From the NCBI GenBank assembly GCA_017555205.1, contig JAFZGW010000013.1:1-64000 (forward strand): a DNA stretch of 64,000 bases, written 5' to 3'. Position 1 is the first letter of the stretch. Every line of letters starts with the position of its first letter. The DNA comes from Akkermansia sp. Lineage in GTDB: Bacteria > Verrucomicrobiota > Verrucomicrobiia > Verrucomicrobiales > Akkermansiaceae. The notes under the pieces were generated by a model that ran no database searches, was not told the origin of the DNA, and saw only the letters and a program-made list of their open reading frames with translations. Made by a program: the position numbers and the translations under genes. Of this stretch, positions 19,805-30,363 are shown in pieces.

Positions 19805-22471
19805 ATGACTGAATTGCCCAAGGCTTACGAACCCACTTTAGTTGAAGAAAAATGGCAGACCCGTTGGATATCAGAGGGTTGCTTCCACGCAGACCCCAGC
19901 TCCGACAAGCCCGCCTATAGCATCGTAATCCCCCCGCCCAATGTGACAGGTGTGCTGCACATGGGCCACGTGCTGAACAATACAATTCAGGATATTCTTG
20001 CCCGCCGCGCCCGCCAGGAAGGTAAGGAAGTGCTCTGGCTGCCCGGCACCGACCACGCAGGTATTGCCACCCAGGCCCGCGTGGAAAAGGAACTGGCCAA
20101 GGAAAATCCGCCCCGCACCCGCTTCGATGTAGGCCGCGAGGATTTCGTGAACATGGTATGGGAGTGGAAGGATAAACACGGCGGTATCATCATCAACCAG
20201 CTCAAGAAGCTCGGCTGCTCCTGCGACTGGGAGCGCGAGCGCTTCACCATGGACGACGTATACGCCCCGGAGGTTGCCCGTGTGTTCACCGAGCTGTTCA
20301 ACGAAGGTCTCATCTACCGCGGTCACCGCATGGTGAACTGGGATCCCGTTCTCCTTACCGCTCTTTCCGATGAAGAGGTCATCATGACCCCCTCCAAGAG
20401 CAAGCTTTACACCATCCGCTACAAGCTGGCAGACGGCAGCGGCCAGCTGCTGGTTTCCACCACACGTCCGGAAACCATCATGGCTGACGTAGCCGTAGCT
20501 GTTAACCCGAAGGATCCCCGCTTCTCCCACCTGATTGGCAAGACGGTCATCCGCCCGCTGTGCGATGCCGAAATTCCGATTATTGCTGATGACCACGTGG
20601 AAATCGATTTCGGTACCGGCGCCCTCAAGATTACCCCGGCTCATGACCGCACCGACTTTGAGGTGGGCATGAAGAACAACCTGGAGATTATCGACGTGCT
20701 GACCGCTGACGGCCACATCAACTGCCCGGGCTGCCCCGAGCTGCACGGTCTGGATCGCTTCGTGGCTCGTGAGAAATCCATCGAAATCATTGAGGCCAAG
20801 GGCCTGCTCGAGAAGGTGGAAGAATACGAGAATAACGTGGGTATCTCCCAGCGTTCCGATGTGCCGATTGAACCGCGCCTGAGCATGCAATGGTTCCTGA
20901 AGTACCCCTGCGTGAAGGAGGCTGCCGAGGCCGTGGCCAATGGCGATATCGTGTTCCGCCCTGCCCACTGGGCCAAGACCTACGCCCACTGGCTGGAGGG
21001 AATTCAGGACTGGTGCATTTCCCGCCAGCTGTGGTGGGGGCACCGCATCCCGGTGTGGTACCGCAAGGAGAAGGCTGCAGAACTGCAGGCTGCCACCAAG
21101 CTGGATGCCCAGGACGCCGCCGCCGGCGATATCTATGTGGGCGTAGAGCCCCCCGCAGACCCGGAGAACTGGGTGCAGGACGAGGACGCGCTGGATACCT
21201 GGTTCAGCAGCTGGCTGTGGCCCTTCTCCACCATGGACAAGGAATGCCTGGCCAAGTTCTACCCCACCAGCGACCTGGTGACCGGCCCGGATATCATCTT
21301 CTTCTGGGTGGCCCGCATGATTATGGCCGGCTACCGCTTTGCAGGCGGCAAGCCCTTCGGCAACGTATTCTTCACCTCCATTGTGCGTGACCTGCTGGGC
21401 CGCAAGATGAGCAAGAGCCTGGGCAACAGCCCCGACCCGCTCGACCTGATTGCCAAGTACGGCGCCGACGGTCTGCGTTTCGGTCTGATGCGCATCTCCC
21501 CCACCGGTACCGACGTCAAGTTCGACGAGAAGCAGATTGAAGAAGGCAAGAACTTCGCCAACAAGCTGTACAACGCAGCCCGCTTCCGTATGATGCAGGG
21601 TGCAGCAAGCACTGAGCCGGCTCCGAAGTTCACCGCTGTTCACATCGACATCCTCTCCAAGCTGAAGGACCTGCACGCCACCGTGGCAGAAGGCCTCAGC
21701 AAGTACGAGTTCAACACCTACACGCAATCCCTCTACTCCTTCTTCTGGAACGAGTATTGCGCCCTCTTCCTGGAGGCTGTGAAGAATGACCTGCGCGACG
21801 GCGACCCGGCAGTGAAGAATGCCACGCTGTACACGATGGATACTGTGCTGCGCCACTATCTGGCTCTGCTCGCTCCCATCATGCCGCATATTGCAGAAGA
21901 ACTATGGGCAAGCCTTGGCTTCTCCAAGGACGGCCAGCCTCTCATGAGTACCACCCTGCCCCAGGCTGACGCACTGCTCGCCGGTCTGGACAGCACCGAA
22001 ATCTCTAAGGCTCGCGCCACGGCTACCGCTCTGTACGACACAGCCAACAAAGCCCGTAACCTGAAGGCCGAATACAACCTGGCCACTAACCGCAAGGTGA
22101 AGTTCGTGCTGAAGCCGGCTCTGCCTGTCAACGATGACCTTGCCGCTCGTCTGGCTCTGCTGGCTGGCGCTCAGACCGCCGAAGTGAATGCCACCTACGA
22201 GGCCCCCAAGGGCACCCCGACCGCCCTCACTCCGCTTGGTGAACTCTTCCTGCCGCTTGAAGGTCTGGTTGACGTGGACGCTGAACGCACCCGCATCACC
22301 AAGGAGCTGGAAAAGATGGCCAAGGAAATCGCCAAGAGCCAGGCCAAGCTCGGCAATGCATCCTTTGTGGACCGTGCCCCTGCCGCCGTGGTAGAACAGG
22401 AACGGGCCCGCCTTGAGGAATGGGAGGCAAAGACCGCCCAGCTTCAGGCCATGCTCAGTGCTCTCGTATAA
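19805..22471 (+). CDS. valS: Valyl-tRNA synthetase
   Basis: The 888-residue class I synthetase charges tRNA(Val). The HIGH-type motif HMGH lies near residue 52 (PPPNVTGVLHMGH) and the KMSKS loop near residue 534 (GRKMSKSLGN). The CP1 editing domain (about 185-330) includes DFGTGALKITPAHDRTDFEVG. A C-terminal coiled-coil arm (about 820-885; RTRITKELEKMAKEIAKSQ) completes the bacterial ValRS plan. Length is typical. The start is fixed by a near-leaderless promoter; no Shine-Dalgarno sequence is present. It is followed after 30 bases by a zinc-ribbon membrane-protein gene. Confidence 0.98.
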   Translation: MTELPKAYEPTLVEEKWQTRWISEGCFHADPSSDKPAYSIVIPPPNVTGVLHMGHVLNNTIQDILARRARQEGKEVLWLPGTDHAGIATQARVEKELAKENPPRTRFDVGREDFVNMVWEWKDKHGGIIINQLKKLGCSCDWERERFTMDDVYAPEVARVFTELFNEGLIYRGHRMVNWDPVLLTALSDEEVIMTPSKSKLYTIRYKLADGSGQLLVSTTRPETIMADVAVAVNPKDPRFSHLIGKTVIRPLCDAEIPIIADDHVEIDFGTGALKITPAHDRTDFEVGMKNNLEIIDVLTADGHINCPGCPELHGLDRFVAREKSIEIIEAKGLLEKVEEYENNVGISQRSDVPIEPRLSMQWFLKYPCVKEAAEAVANGDIVFRPAHWAKTYAHWLEGIQDWCISRQLWWGHRIPVWYRKEKAAELQAATKLDAQDAAAGDIYVGVEPPADPENWVQDEDALDTWFSSWLWPFSTMDKECLAKFYPTSDLVTGPDIIFFWVARMIMAGYRFAGGKPFGNVFFTSIVRDLLGRKMSKSLGNSPDPLDLIAKYGADGLRFGLMRISPTGTDVKFDEKQIEEGKNFANKLYNAARFRMMQGAASTEPAPKFTAVHIDILSKLKDLHATVAEGLSKYEFNTYTQSLYSFFWNEYCALFLEAVKNDLRDGDPAVKNATLYTMDTVLRHYLALLAPIMPHIAEELWASLGFSKDGQPLMSTTLPQADALLAGLDSTEISKARATATALYDTANKARNLKAEYNLATNRKVKFVLKPALPVNDDLAARLALLAGAQTAEVNATYEAPKGTPTALTPLGELFLPLEGLVDVDAERTRITKELEKMAKEIAKSQAKLGNASFVDRAPAAVVEQERARLEEWEAKTAQLQAMLSALV

Positions 22472-22501
22472 GATAATTCACCACCATTCACTCTTAGCTT
22501 T

Positions 22502-23242
22502 ATGAATTCGGAGGCTTTTGAGAAACTCACCCCGCAGGAGCGCGAAGAACTCGCGCTCTGCGGGATACATTCCGCTGAGCAGCTGAAGAACAGCACACTC
22601 GCTCAGCTGATTCGGGATTTACAGCAGGCTAAGCGTTTCTTTCCTGGGAAAAACTTCACCCTGACAGAGGAACGGCTCAGCAAGTTCTTCCTCGAATCAC
22701 CAGCAGAGACTTCTTCTGTAACCATGCAGCAGAGCTTCCCCGGGCAGCGCAGCGCAATGCCGACAACCGGCTACAGGAGCCGTTCTCCCAGGGTTCCGGC
22801 AGACCCGGATTTTGCGTCGGACAAGCAGAACAATGTCATCATGCACAGTCCGGTGCGTTGCACGCATTCATTCATTTCCTTCACTGCGGCATTTTTCACG
22901 CTTTTTCTGATTGTGCCTCTGGCAAGCATCATTGTGTTCCCGGTGCTGATGGCAACAGACAGATTACCCCAGATTCCGCTCGAAATATTGGCCGTCTGCA
23001 TATTTGTTGTTCCTTGCCTGGTTTACCTGCTCTTTGCTCATAAGGCAACCTGCCCGGTGTGTCACATGCGCATTTTCAGGTTCTCCCACTATAACCGCAA
23101 CCGCGCGGCTCATTATCTGCCGCTTCTTGGATACAATTTCACCACAGCCCTGCACCTGATTTTCTTCCTGCGCTACAACTGCCCAGGTTGCGGCACACCG
23201 GTGAAGCTTACGGGTGTCAAGGGACACAGAACCCATTGCTGA
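22502..23242 (+). CDS. Membrane protein with helix-hairpin-helix start and zinc ribbon
   Basis: The 246-residue product begins with a small helical domain (LTPQEREELALCGIHSAEQL) resembling DUF4332-like helix-hairpin-helix modules. A Ser/Pro-rich linker, two transmembrane segments (about 127-150 and 160-180) and a cytoplasmic tail follow. The tail carries two CxxC knuckles (CPVCHMR near 187 and CPGCGTP near 230) that could bind zinc. I do not recognise a named family. It lies between valS and a small exported protein, probably in one transcript. Confidence 0.65.
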   Translation: MNSEAFEKLTPQEREELALCGIHSAEQLKNSTLAQLIRDLQQAKRFFPGKNFTLTEERLSKFFLESPAETSSVTMQQSFPGQRSAMPTTGYRSRSPRVPADPDFASDKQNNVIMHSPVRCTHSFISFTAAFFTLFLIVPLASIIVFPVLMATDRLPQIPLEILAVCIFVVPCLVYLLFAHKATCPVCHMRIFRFSHYNRNRAAHYLPLLGYNFTTALHLIFFLRYNCPGCGTPVKLTGVKGHRTHC

Positions 23243-23247
23243 TAAAC

Positions 23248-23658
23248 ATGAGAAGCCTCCTCTTCTCTTTCTTTCTGGCGGGATGCGCGTTCTGCGTATC
23301 TGCCCAGGATGCGCCGTCAAATCACGTTGATATGACGGCGCAAATCCTGGACTTCCTCTCGCGCACCGAACTTTGTCTCAACTCCTGCACGGATGAAGCC
23401 TCGGCGAAAGCCGCTATCCCCCAGCTCCATCTACTCAAGCAGGAATGCGACAAGCTGGTCGCGTCACAAAAGGCGCTTCCCGAGCCCACCGTGCAGGATT
23501 ACATGGCTGTGCAACACCAGATGGAGTCCTTCAACACCATCTGGAAGGCTATCCGTAATCAGATTGAACGCATGCAGTCGGAAGGACTGATGAGCCCGGA
23601 AATCGCCGCAATTCTCCTCATTTCCCCCGATTCTACCCATACCACGCATCGGGACTGA
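23248..23658 (+). CDS. Small exported helical protein
   Basis: The 136-residue product has a signal peptide (MRSLLFSFFLAGCAFCVSA) and a helical mature part. Its TDEASAKAAIPQLHLLKQE unit resembles two units in the exported protein at 8453-9397, suggesting a lineage-specific family. No catalytic motif is seen. ATG 23248 is chosen because it opens the signal peptide; the frame extends 20 codons upstream into the preceding gene. It starts five bases after the stop of the 22502 gene. Confidence 0.65.
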   Translation: MRSLLFSFFLAGCAFCVSAQDAPSNHVDMTAQILDFLSRTELCLNSCTDEASAKAAIPQLHLLKQECDKLVASQKALPEPTVQDYMAVQHQMESFNTIWKAIRNQIERMQSEGLMSPEIAAILLISPDSTHTTHRD

Positions 23659-23765
23659 AAACTTTTTTTGTTCACAAAAACACAAGATGTGGCACCATTT
23701 CGATTTTTTTGCCACAACATGAACACCTCCACCGGAAATCGTTAGGATGGGCTGAAATTTTGGGC

Positions 23766-23793
23766 TTGCATAAATTACGCAAAGCCGTAATAT
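23766..23793 (+). promoter_or_regulatory. Promoter with probable MarR operator
   Basis: TTGCAT (23766-23771), a 16-base spacer and TAATAT (23788-23793). A perfect inverted repeat ATTACG-N6-CGTAAT (23774-23791) fills the spacer and enters the -10 hexamer, the usual place for autorepression by a MarR protein such as the one encoded directly downstream. Confidence 0.55.
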
Positions 23794-23817
23794 CATACCT
23801 GAACAGCCCACCTGATT

Positions 23818-24282
23818 ATGACCAGAAGTCAAAGAAAACTCGCAGAAATTCAGCAGGAGCAGGATGTACAGAATCTGACGGATTTTGTATTATTTTCTCA
23901 GCGCAGCTGCATTTTGCGCCTCTCTCCGGCGTTGACGAAAGGTAAGGTATCTTTCCCTCAGTTTTTCCTTCTTGCCTATCTTGCCGAGGAAGAATGCTTG
24001 TCCATGAGCAATATTGCCAAAATGATGGGACATTCCACAGCAGCAGCCACAGGCATGATTGACAAATTGCAGGAGCTGGGGCATCTGAAGCGCTACACCG
24101 CAGCTGCAGACCGACGCAAGATTATGGTGCGTATCACCGACCAGGGGCGCGAACTCGTGGCCCAGATGCGCGAGAACATCGCCGCAGATCTTGCGCAGAT
24201 GATGTCTCGCGAAGATTCCGATTACACCATGGGCTCAGCCCGCCGGGTCATCAGCCGCCGCGCCGCAGCCCACAAGCAATAA
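23818..24282 (+). CDS. MarR-family transcriptional regulator
   Basis: The 154-residue protein has the MarR winged-helix core: LSMSNIAKMMGHSTAAATG as recognition region (about 64-82), followed by DKLQELGHLKRYTAAADRRK and the wing IMVRITDQGRELV. Such proteins bind short palindromes as dimers and release DNA on ligand binding or oxidation. Its own promoter carries a matching inverted repeat. The PgeF-like gene begins 20 bases downstream, so it may also control that operon (PgeF-like, 5-formyl-THF cyclo-ligase). The ligand is unknown. Confidence 0.85.
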   Translation: MTRSQRKLAEIQQEQDVQNLTDFVLFSQRSCILRLSPALTKGKVSFPQFFLLAYLAEEECLSMSNIAKMMGHSTAAATGMIDKLQELGHLKRYTAAADRRKIMVRITDQGRELVAQMRENIAADLAQMMSREDSDYTMGSARRVISRRAAAHKQ

Positions 24283-24302
24283 ATCTGATTTTTTTAGAGC
24301 AC

Positions 24303-24989
24303 ATGAGCACATATTCCCCAGATTATCTGAAGGTTCTCAACGATTATCCTGAGAATTTCGCACGCTTTATCACCCGCGTTCCCGGCATTCCCACCAGCAC
24401 CGACCGGATGTCAGTCATCAGCGCGCTTACCCCCACGCATGAGGCAGTGCTTGAGGAAGGCGGTATTGCCCCCAAGATGCTGCGCCGCGCCCAGCAGGTT
24501 CACGGCAATAAGGTAGCCCTGGTAGGCGATATTGGTTGCTCCTATCCCGTTGAAGGGGTAGACGGTCTTATCTGCGGTGGCAAGGCAGACTGTTGTCTGG
24601 GCATTTATGTGGCAGACTGTGCCGCCATCTGGATTTATGACCCGGTAACCCAGAGCCGCGGCTTGATTCACTCCGGCAAGCTGGGCACGCAGCAGAATAT
24701 CGTAGGCGAAACGCTCACTGCCATGTATAAGATACTGGGAGTGCAGGCAAGCGACTGCATCGCAGTCATCTCCCCCTGCATTCGACCGCCGCATTACGAG
24801 GTGGATATTGTAACCAAGATTAAGCAGGAGCTCGTTGATGCAGGCGTTGCCGCAGAGAACATTACAGATTCCGGCTTAGACACCGCTGCAGATTTGGAGT
24901 CTTTCTACTCCTACCGCATCGAGAAGGGTAACACCGGCCGCATGCTGGCACTCTTCGGTCGGAATCCGGCAGCAGAGGATGCTGAGTAA
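24303..24989 (+). CDS. PgeF/YfiH-like (laccase-domain) protein, divergent
   Basis: The 228-residue product aligns by motif order with PgeF/YfiH purine nucleosidase-like proteins: QQVHGNKV (near 63), VDGLICGGKADCCLGIYVADC (80-100) and SPCIRPPHYEVD (near 158). The family's second metal-site motif HxGWRG reads HSGKLG (near 122), so the histidine stays but Trp and Arg are lost. Related E. coli PgeF edits peptidoglycan precursors carrying L-Ser; whether this divergent form keeps that role is uncertain. Its stop is followed at once by the start of the cyclo-ligase gene (TAAATG). Confidence 0.75.
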   Translation: MSTYSPDYLKVLNDYPENFARFITRVPGIPTSTDRMSVISALTPTHEAVLEEGGIAPKMLRRAQQVHGNKVALVGDIGCSYPVEGVDGLICGGKADCCLGIYVADCAAIWIYDPVTQSRGLIHSGKLGTQQNIVGETLTAMYKILGVQASDCIAVISPCIRPPHYEVDIVTKIKQELVDAGVAAENITDSGLDTAADLESFYSYRIEKGNTGRMLALFGRNPAAEDAE

Positions 24990-25538
24990 ATGACAGATTC
25001 CCCCAAAAAAACGCTGCGCCGGGAGGCTTTGAGGCGGCTCAAACTAGCCGCCGAAGCCGACCCGGCGCAACTTCGTTCTGCGAAGCTTCGCCGCAAGCTG
25101 GCCTCTCACCTGGAAGGGGATGCAAAGACAGTGGCCATCTACGCACCGCTTCCGCACGAGGTGAACCTGCTCCCCCTTCTGCAGGAATACCCCCTGCACC
25201 GTTTTGTCTTTCCACTCTGCATGCCGGAGCATCAGTTGGAATTCCGTCACGTGCAGGACACCGCACGCGACATGCGACCAGGCGCCATGAATATCCCGGA
25301 ACCCGCGGCGCACACCGTTGCGGTGAAGCCGGAGGAAATTGACCTGCTCATCGTGCCCGGCGTGGCCTTTACCCGGCAGGGCGAACGCATGGGATACGGC
25401 GGCGGGTACTACGACCGCTTTATCCCGCGCTGCACCAGGGCGCGAGTGCTGGCGCTCGCCTTTGAGGAGCAGATATACGATGTGTTGCCCACGGAAGAGC
25501 ACGATTTACGCATTCCCTTAATCATTACAACCGGGTGA
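24990..25538 (+). CDS. 5-formyltetrahydrofolate cyclo-ligase
   Basis: The 182-residue enzyme converts 5-formyl-THF to 5,10-methenyl-THF with ATP. The conserved C-terminal signature VPGVAFTRQGERMGYGGGYY (about 127-146) followed by DRF is present, and the basic N-terminal stretch (KKTLRREALRRLK) fits the ATP site. It directly abuts the PgeF-like gene with no intergenic base and precedes the miaB promoter. Confidence 0.92.
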   Translation: MTDSPKKTLRREALRRLKLAAEADPAQLRSAKLRRKLASHLEGDAKTVAIYAPLPHEVNLLPLLQEYPLHRFVFPLCMPEHQLEFRHVQDTARDMRPGAMNIPEPAAHTVAVKPEEIDLLIVPGVAFTRQGERMGYGGGYYDRFIPRCTRARVLALAFEEQIYDVLPTEEHDLRIPLIITTG

Positions 25539-25550
25539 CTAGAATTCGGC

Positions 25551-25579
25551 TTTTCATCTGCCGCCAGCTATGTTAGCAT
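25551..25579 (+). promoter_or_regulatory. Leaderless-type promoter of miaB
   Basis: TTTTCA (25551-25556), 17-base spacer and TAGCAT (25574-25579), then six bases to ATG 25586. The -35 is weak. Confidence 0.5.
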
Positions 25580-25585
25580 ACGCGC

Positions 25586-26944
25586 ATGCCCAGTGTATTG
25601 ATTAAAACTTACGGCTGCCAGATGAATGAGCGCGACTCCGAACAGGTAGCCAGCATGTTCCTGTCCGGCGGTTATGAGCTCACCAAGGATGAGGCAGAGG
25701 CCGATGTCATCCTTATCAACACCTGCTCTGTCCGCGAAAAGGCCGAGCTGAAAGCACTGGGTAAAATGGGGCTGCTCTGCGCCCGCCCCACCGCCAAGCC
25801 CTGGGTGGTATACGGTTTCATGGGATGCATGTGCCAGAGCCGCGCCGCCTCCCTTTTTCGCGATGTGCCGCGTCTGGACATTGTGACCGGCACCCAGCAG
25901 TACCACAATGTATACAAGCTTTGCAACCGACTGCTGCGCAGCCGTCTGGGGCAGCCGCATTTCGAACCCATCCGCCGCGGTGCACACATCTGCGCCACGC
26001 AGCAGGAGGAAGGGTTCCAGAATGAAATCCGCGACCACCTGCCGCCCTCCGGCAACTGCACCGCATTCGTTTCCATCATGCAGGGCTGCGAGATGCGCTG
26101 CTCCTACTGCATTGTGCCCAGCACCCGTGGCGCAGAATGCAGCCGGCCTGAGGCAGATATTCTGCAGGAAGTGCGTGAACTCGTGGACCGCGGCGTGAAG
26201 GAAGTCACCCTGCTGGGGCAGATTGTGAACCGCTACGGCAAGGATGAGCCGGTTATCAATGGTCGCGGCGCCTTTGTGCGACTGCTGGAAAAGCTGAATG
26301 ACATGGACGGTCTGGAACGCATCCGCTTCACCAGTCCGCACCCCATCGGTTTCCGCCAGGATCTGGTGAACGCCTACACCTACCTGCCCAAGCTGTGCAG
26401 CCACATTCATTTCCCCATGCAGAGCGGCAGCGACCGCATTCTGCAGCTCATGCGCCGTCCGTACAAGAATGAGAAATACCTGCGCCTCTGCGAGGCCATG
26501 CGCGAGGCACGACCGGACCTGGCCATTACCACTGATATCATTGTTGGCTTCCCGGGAGAAACGCACGAGGACTACCTCGAGACCAAGGCCGCAGTGGAGC
26601 GCATCCAGTTCGATAACGCCTTCGTGTTCCAGTACTCCCCGCGTCGCGACACCGTGGCCGCCGCCATGGACAACCAGATTTGTCTGCGAGTGAAGGAAGA
26701 ACGCAACCACGACCTGCTGGAAGCGGTGAATCGCATCGCCGTGGCCCGAAATCAGGCACTAGTCGGTACCAACCAGACCATCCTGGTGGAAGGCCCCAGC
26801 AAGAACAACCCGGATCGTCTCCAGGGCCGCACCTCCCAGAACAAGCCGGTCATTATTCCGGGCAACACAGCCGAGGTGGGCACGCTGGTTCCCGTGCGCA
26901 TCACGGAATGCACCGGATTCACCCTCTATGGTGAGGTTGTATGA
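25586..26944 (+). CDS. miaB: tRNA methylthiotransferase MiaB
   Basis: The 452-residue radical-SAM enzyme adds a methylthio group to i6A37 of tRNAs reading U-starting codons. The N-terminal UPF0004 domain has YGCQMNERDSEQ and cysteines for the auxiliary Fe-S cluster. The radical-SAM motif CEMRCSYCIVPSTRG (near 170) follows, and a TRAM domain closes the protein (about 385-450). MiaB is preferred over MtaB or RimO because of the NERDSE signature. Its stop overlaps the start of the transglutaminase-like gene (ATGA). Confidence 0.94.
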   Translation: MPSVLIKTYGCQMNERDSEQVASMFLSGGYELTKDEAEADVILINTCSVREKAELKALGKMGLLCARPTAKPWVVYGFMGCMCQSRAASLFRDVPRLDIVTGTQQYHNVYKLCNRLLRSRLGQPHFEPIRRGAHICATQQEEGFQNEIRDHLPPSGNCTAFVSIMQGCEMRCSYCIVPSTRGAECSRPEADILQEVRELVDRGVKEVTLLGQIVNRYGKDEPVINGRGAFVRLLEKLNDMDGLERIRFTSPHPIGFRQDLVNAYTYLPKLCSHIHFPMQSGSDRILQLMRRPYKNEKYLRLCEAMREARPDLAITTDIIVGFPGETHEDYLETKAAVERIQFDNAFVFQYSPRRDTVAAAMDNQICLRVKEERNHDLLEAVNRIAVARNQALVGTNQTILVEGPSKNNPDRLQGRTSQNKPVIIPGNTAEVGTLVPVRITECTGFTLYGEVV

Positions 26945-27882
26945 GATTTATTCTCACAGCATTTCTCTTCCTGAGCGCTGTATTATCTGCGGCCGATTTT
27001 CCGTGGAGTCAGGCAGCTCCGGAGCACATCCGGCAGGCAGCCGTGCTGCCGGATAGGGTCATGGATGAAACGCCTTGCAACTGGCGCCCCATCCTCAGCC
27101 AGATATTCCCGCCTATGGTAAAGCAATGCCGCACTGCGCGCGAAGCCGCGTTGCACATTGCCGCCAACATCGGCGCCGTGACGGGGGCCTACTATTCCAC
27201 AGAGCGCCGCAAACACAACATGAACGCGCTGGAGGCCCTGGCAGAGAAAAAGATTTCCTGCACCGGCCAGAGTATATTGCTGGTGTGCGCCTTGCGTTCC
27301 GTGGATATTCCCGCGCGCGCCGTAGGCGTGCACACCTGGAACCATATTGAAGGCAACCACACCTGGGCAGAGGCCTGGATTGATGGAGAATGGCAGATGA
27401 TTGAGTTCAATGAGCATGATTTCAACACCCCCTGGGTCATGGAATACGTCGGCATGCTCAATCCGCTCAATCCCTTTCAACGGGTGCGCGCCGCCATGCC
27501 CGGCGGTGCCATCTCCTGGTGGCCCCGCGAGTTTGCTGCGCGGAAGAATCTGCCCAATTTCCAGGCAGAGGACGTAACGGAGCATTACCTCATCAAAGCC
27601 CGCAGATGGTACACGCATGCCGGCATTCCGGAAAACACACAGCGCATCCTGATTGACCTGCAGCCGCGGCAGGCGGAGGCTCCCGTCGTCGAAATCGTGG
27701 ATGAAATGGACCGCGTAATTTCCTCTGGCAGGCTCCCCACGCTCCGGGATGATGTACGGTACCTGACGCGTCTCAACATGCCGAGAGAAGGCACACACTA
27801 CCTGCGCCTTCAGGGCACAGAAGAACGGGCTGAGCTCGCGCCCAGCCCGGCTCCGGTTCAAATCTTACGCATTGAGCTTTAA
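26941..27882 (+). CDS. Exported transglutaminase-like protein
   Basis: The 313-residue product has a signal peptide (MRFILTAFLFLSAVLSA). Its transglutaminase/protease core shows the Cys-His-Asp-type order in ALAEKKISCTGQS (near 105), GNHTWAEAWIDG (near 140) and the following IEFNEHD. These folds act as cysteine peptidases or amidases in bacteria; the substrate is unknown. The C-terminal third is probably a beta domain. It overlaps miaB by four bases. Its TAA overlaps the rnc stop on the other strand. Confidence 0.8.
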   Translation: MRFILTAFLFLSAVLSAADFPWSQAAPEHIRQAAVLPDRVMDETPCNWRPILSQIFPPMVKQCRTAREAALHIAANIGAVTGAYYSTERRKHNMNALEALAEKKISCTGQSILLVCALRSVDIPARAVGVHTWNHIEGNHTWAEAWIDGEWQMIEFNEHDFNTPWVMEYVGMLNPLNPFQRVRAAMPGGAISWWPREFAARKNLPNFQAEDVTEHYLIKARRWYTHAGIPENTQRILIDLQPRQAEAPVVEIVDEMDRVISSGRLPTLRDDVRYLTRLNMPREGTHYLRLQGTEERAELAPSPAPVQILRIEL

Positions 27883-28562
27883 TTGGCGTATCGTTTCAGC
27901 TCAAGAGCCTGAGCAGCAGAAGCCATTTCGGCCTTATGCTTGCTCTGCCCCTCGGCGCAGCCCAGTTCCCTGTCATTCCACATCACGCGGGCGCGGAAGG
28001 GGCCGGCCGGTTTGTTTTCATCCACCAGCTCCACAACATATTTCGGGCCCTGCCCGTTGATAGCCTGCAAAGTCTCCAGGAGCTCACCTTTGTAATTGAT
28101 GGAAATGAGGGTGTGGGCCACCTCCAGACTCGCCTCGAGCAGATGCAGGGAAACCTTACGGGCGGCGTTATAGTTGGAATCCATCATCACCGCACCAATC
28201 ACACTCTCGAAAGTGTTGGCAAGTATGGAAAGCGCCGAGCGGCCACCGGTTTTCTCCAGCTGCGGGCTCATCTGCAGCTGTTCACCCCAGCCCAGCTTGC
28301 CGCAAAGCTCCGCCAGATGAGCACGACTCACAATAGCGGAGCGCATCTTGGTCAGCAAGCCCTCATCCGCTTTGGGGTAGCGGGCAAAGAGCTCGCGGCT
28401 CACCACCAGCTCCAGTACGGCATCACCCAGGAACTCCAGGCGTTCGTAATTCAGGTTGGTAATGCGCTTCTGGTCAACACTCGGATGCGTAAGGGCCTGC
28501 CTCAGCCATGTTTCATCTGTAAACACATAATTCAGGCTTTCTTCAACCGCAGTTCTATCCAT
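27879..28562 (-). CDS. rnc: Ribonuclease III
   Basis: The 227-residue enzyme cleaves double-stranded RNA, including rRNA precursors. The RNase III signature NYERLEFLGDAVLELVV (about 42-58) is followed by the second acidic cluster (FESVIGAVMMDSN) and a C-terminal dsRBD (GPKYVVELVDENKP onward). I choose ATG 28562 (MDRTAVEES) because TAGAAT lies seven bases upstream; the frame could extend seven codons further. It is divergent from glnS with facing promoters in a 115-bp gap. Confidence 0.95.
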   Translation of the reverse strand: MDRTAVEESLNYVFTDETWLRQALTHPSVDQKRITNLNYERLEFLGDAVLELVVSRELFARYPKADEGLLTKMRSAIVSRAHLAELCGKLGWGEQLQMSPQLEKTGGRSALSILANTFESVIGAVMMDSNYNAARKVSLHLLEASLEVAHTLISINYKGELLETLQAINGQGPKYVVELVDENKPAGPFRARVMWNDRELGCAEGQSKHKAEMASAAQALELKRYAN

Positions 28563-28569
28563 GCGCAGC

Positions 28570-28598
28570 ATTCTACCACACATCCCCTCGCTTGGCTA
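28570..28598 (-). promoter_or_regulatory. Leaderless-type promoter of rnc
   Basis: On the minus strand TAGCCA, 17-base spacer and TAGAAT (28570-28575), then seven bases to the rnc ATG. Confidence 0.55.
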
Positions 28599-28641
28599 GC
28601 GTAAATTGGGGGTATTCACTCTGTCATGTGCCCGATTTCGC

Positions 28642-28670
28642 TTGATTTGCGGGCATTTTGGGGGTAGAAT
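28642..28670 (+). promoter_or_regulatory. Leaderless-type promoter of glnS
   Basis: TTGATT (28642-28647), 17-base spacer and TAGAAT (28665-28670), then seven bases (CGCGCGC) to ATG 28678. It decides the start over an in-frame upstream start at 28606. Confidence 0.7.
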
Positions 28671-28677
28671 CGCGCGC

Positions 28678-30354
<1,677 letters not shown>

Positions 30355-30363
30355 TCCCGCCAC

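Noticed and set aside
19871..21889. 672-codon minus-strand frame opposite valS
   Set aside because: Same reason; low-complexity His/Val/Gly composition typical of an antisense shadow.
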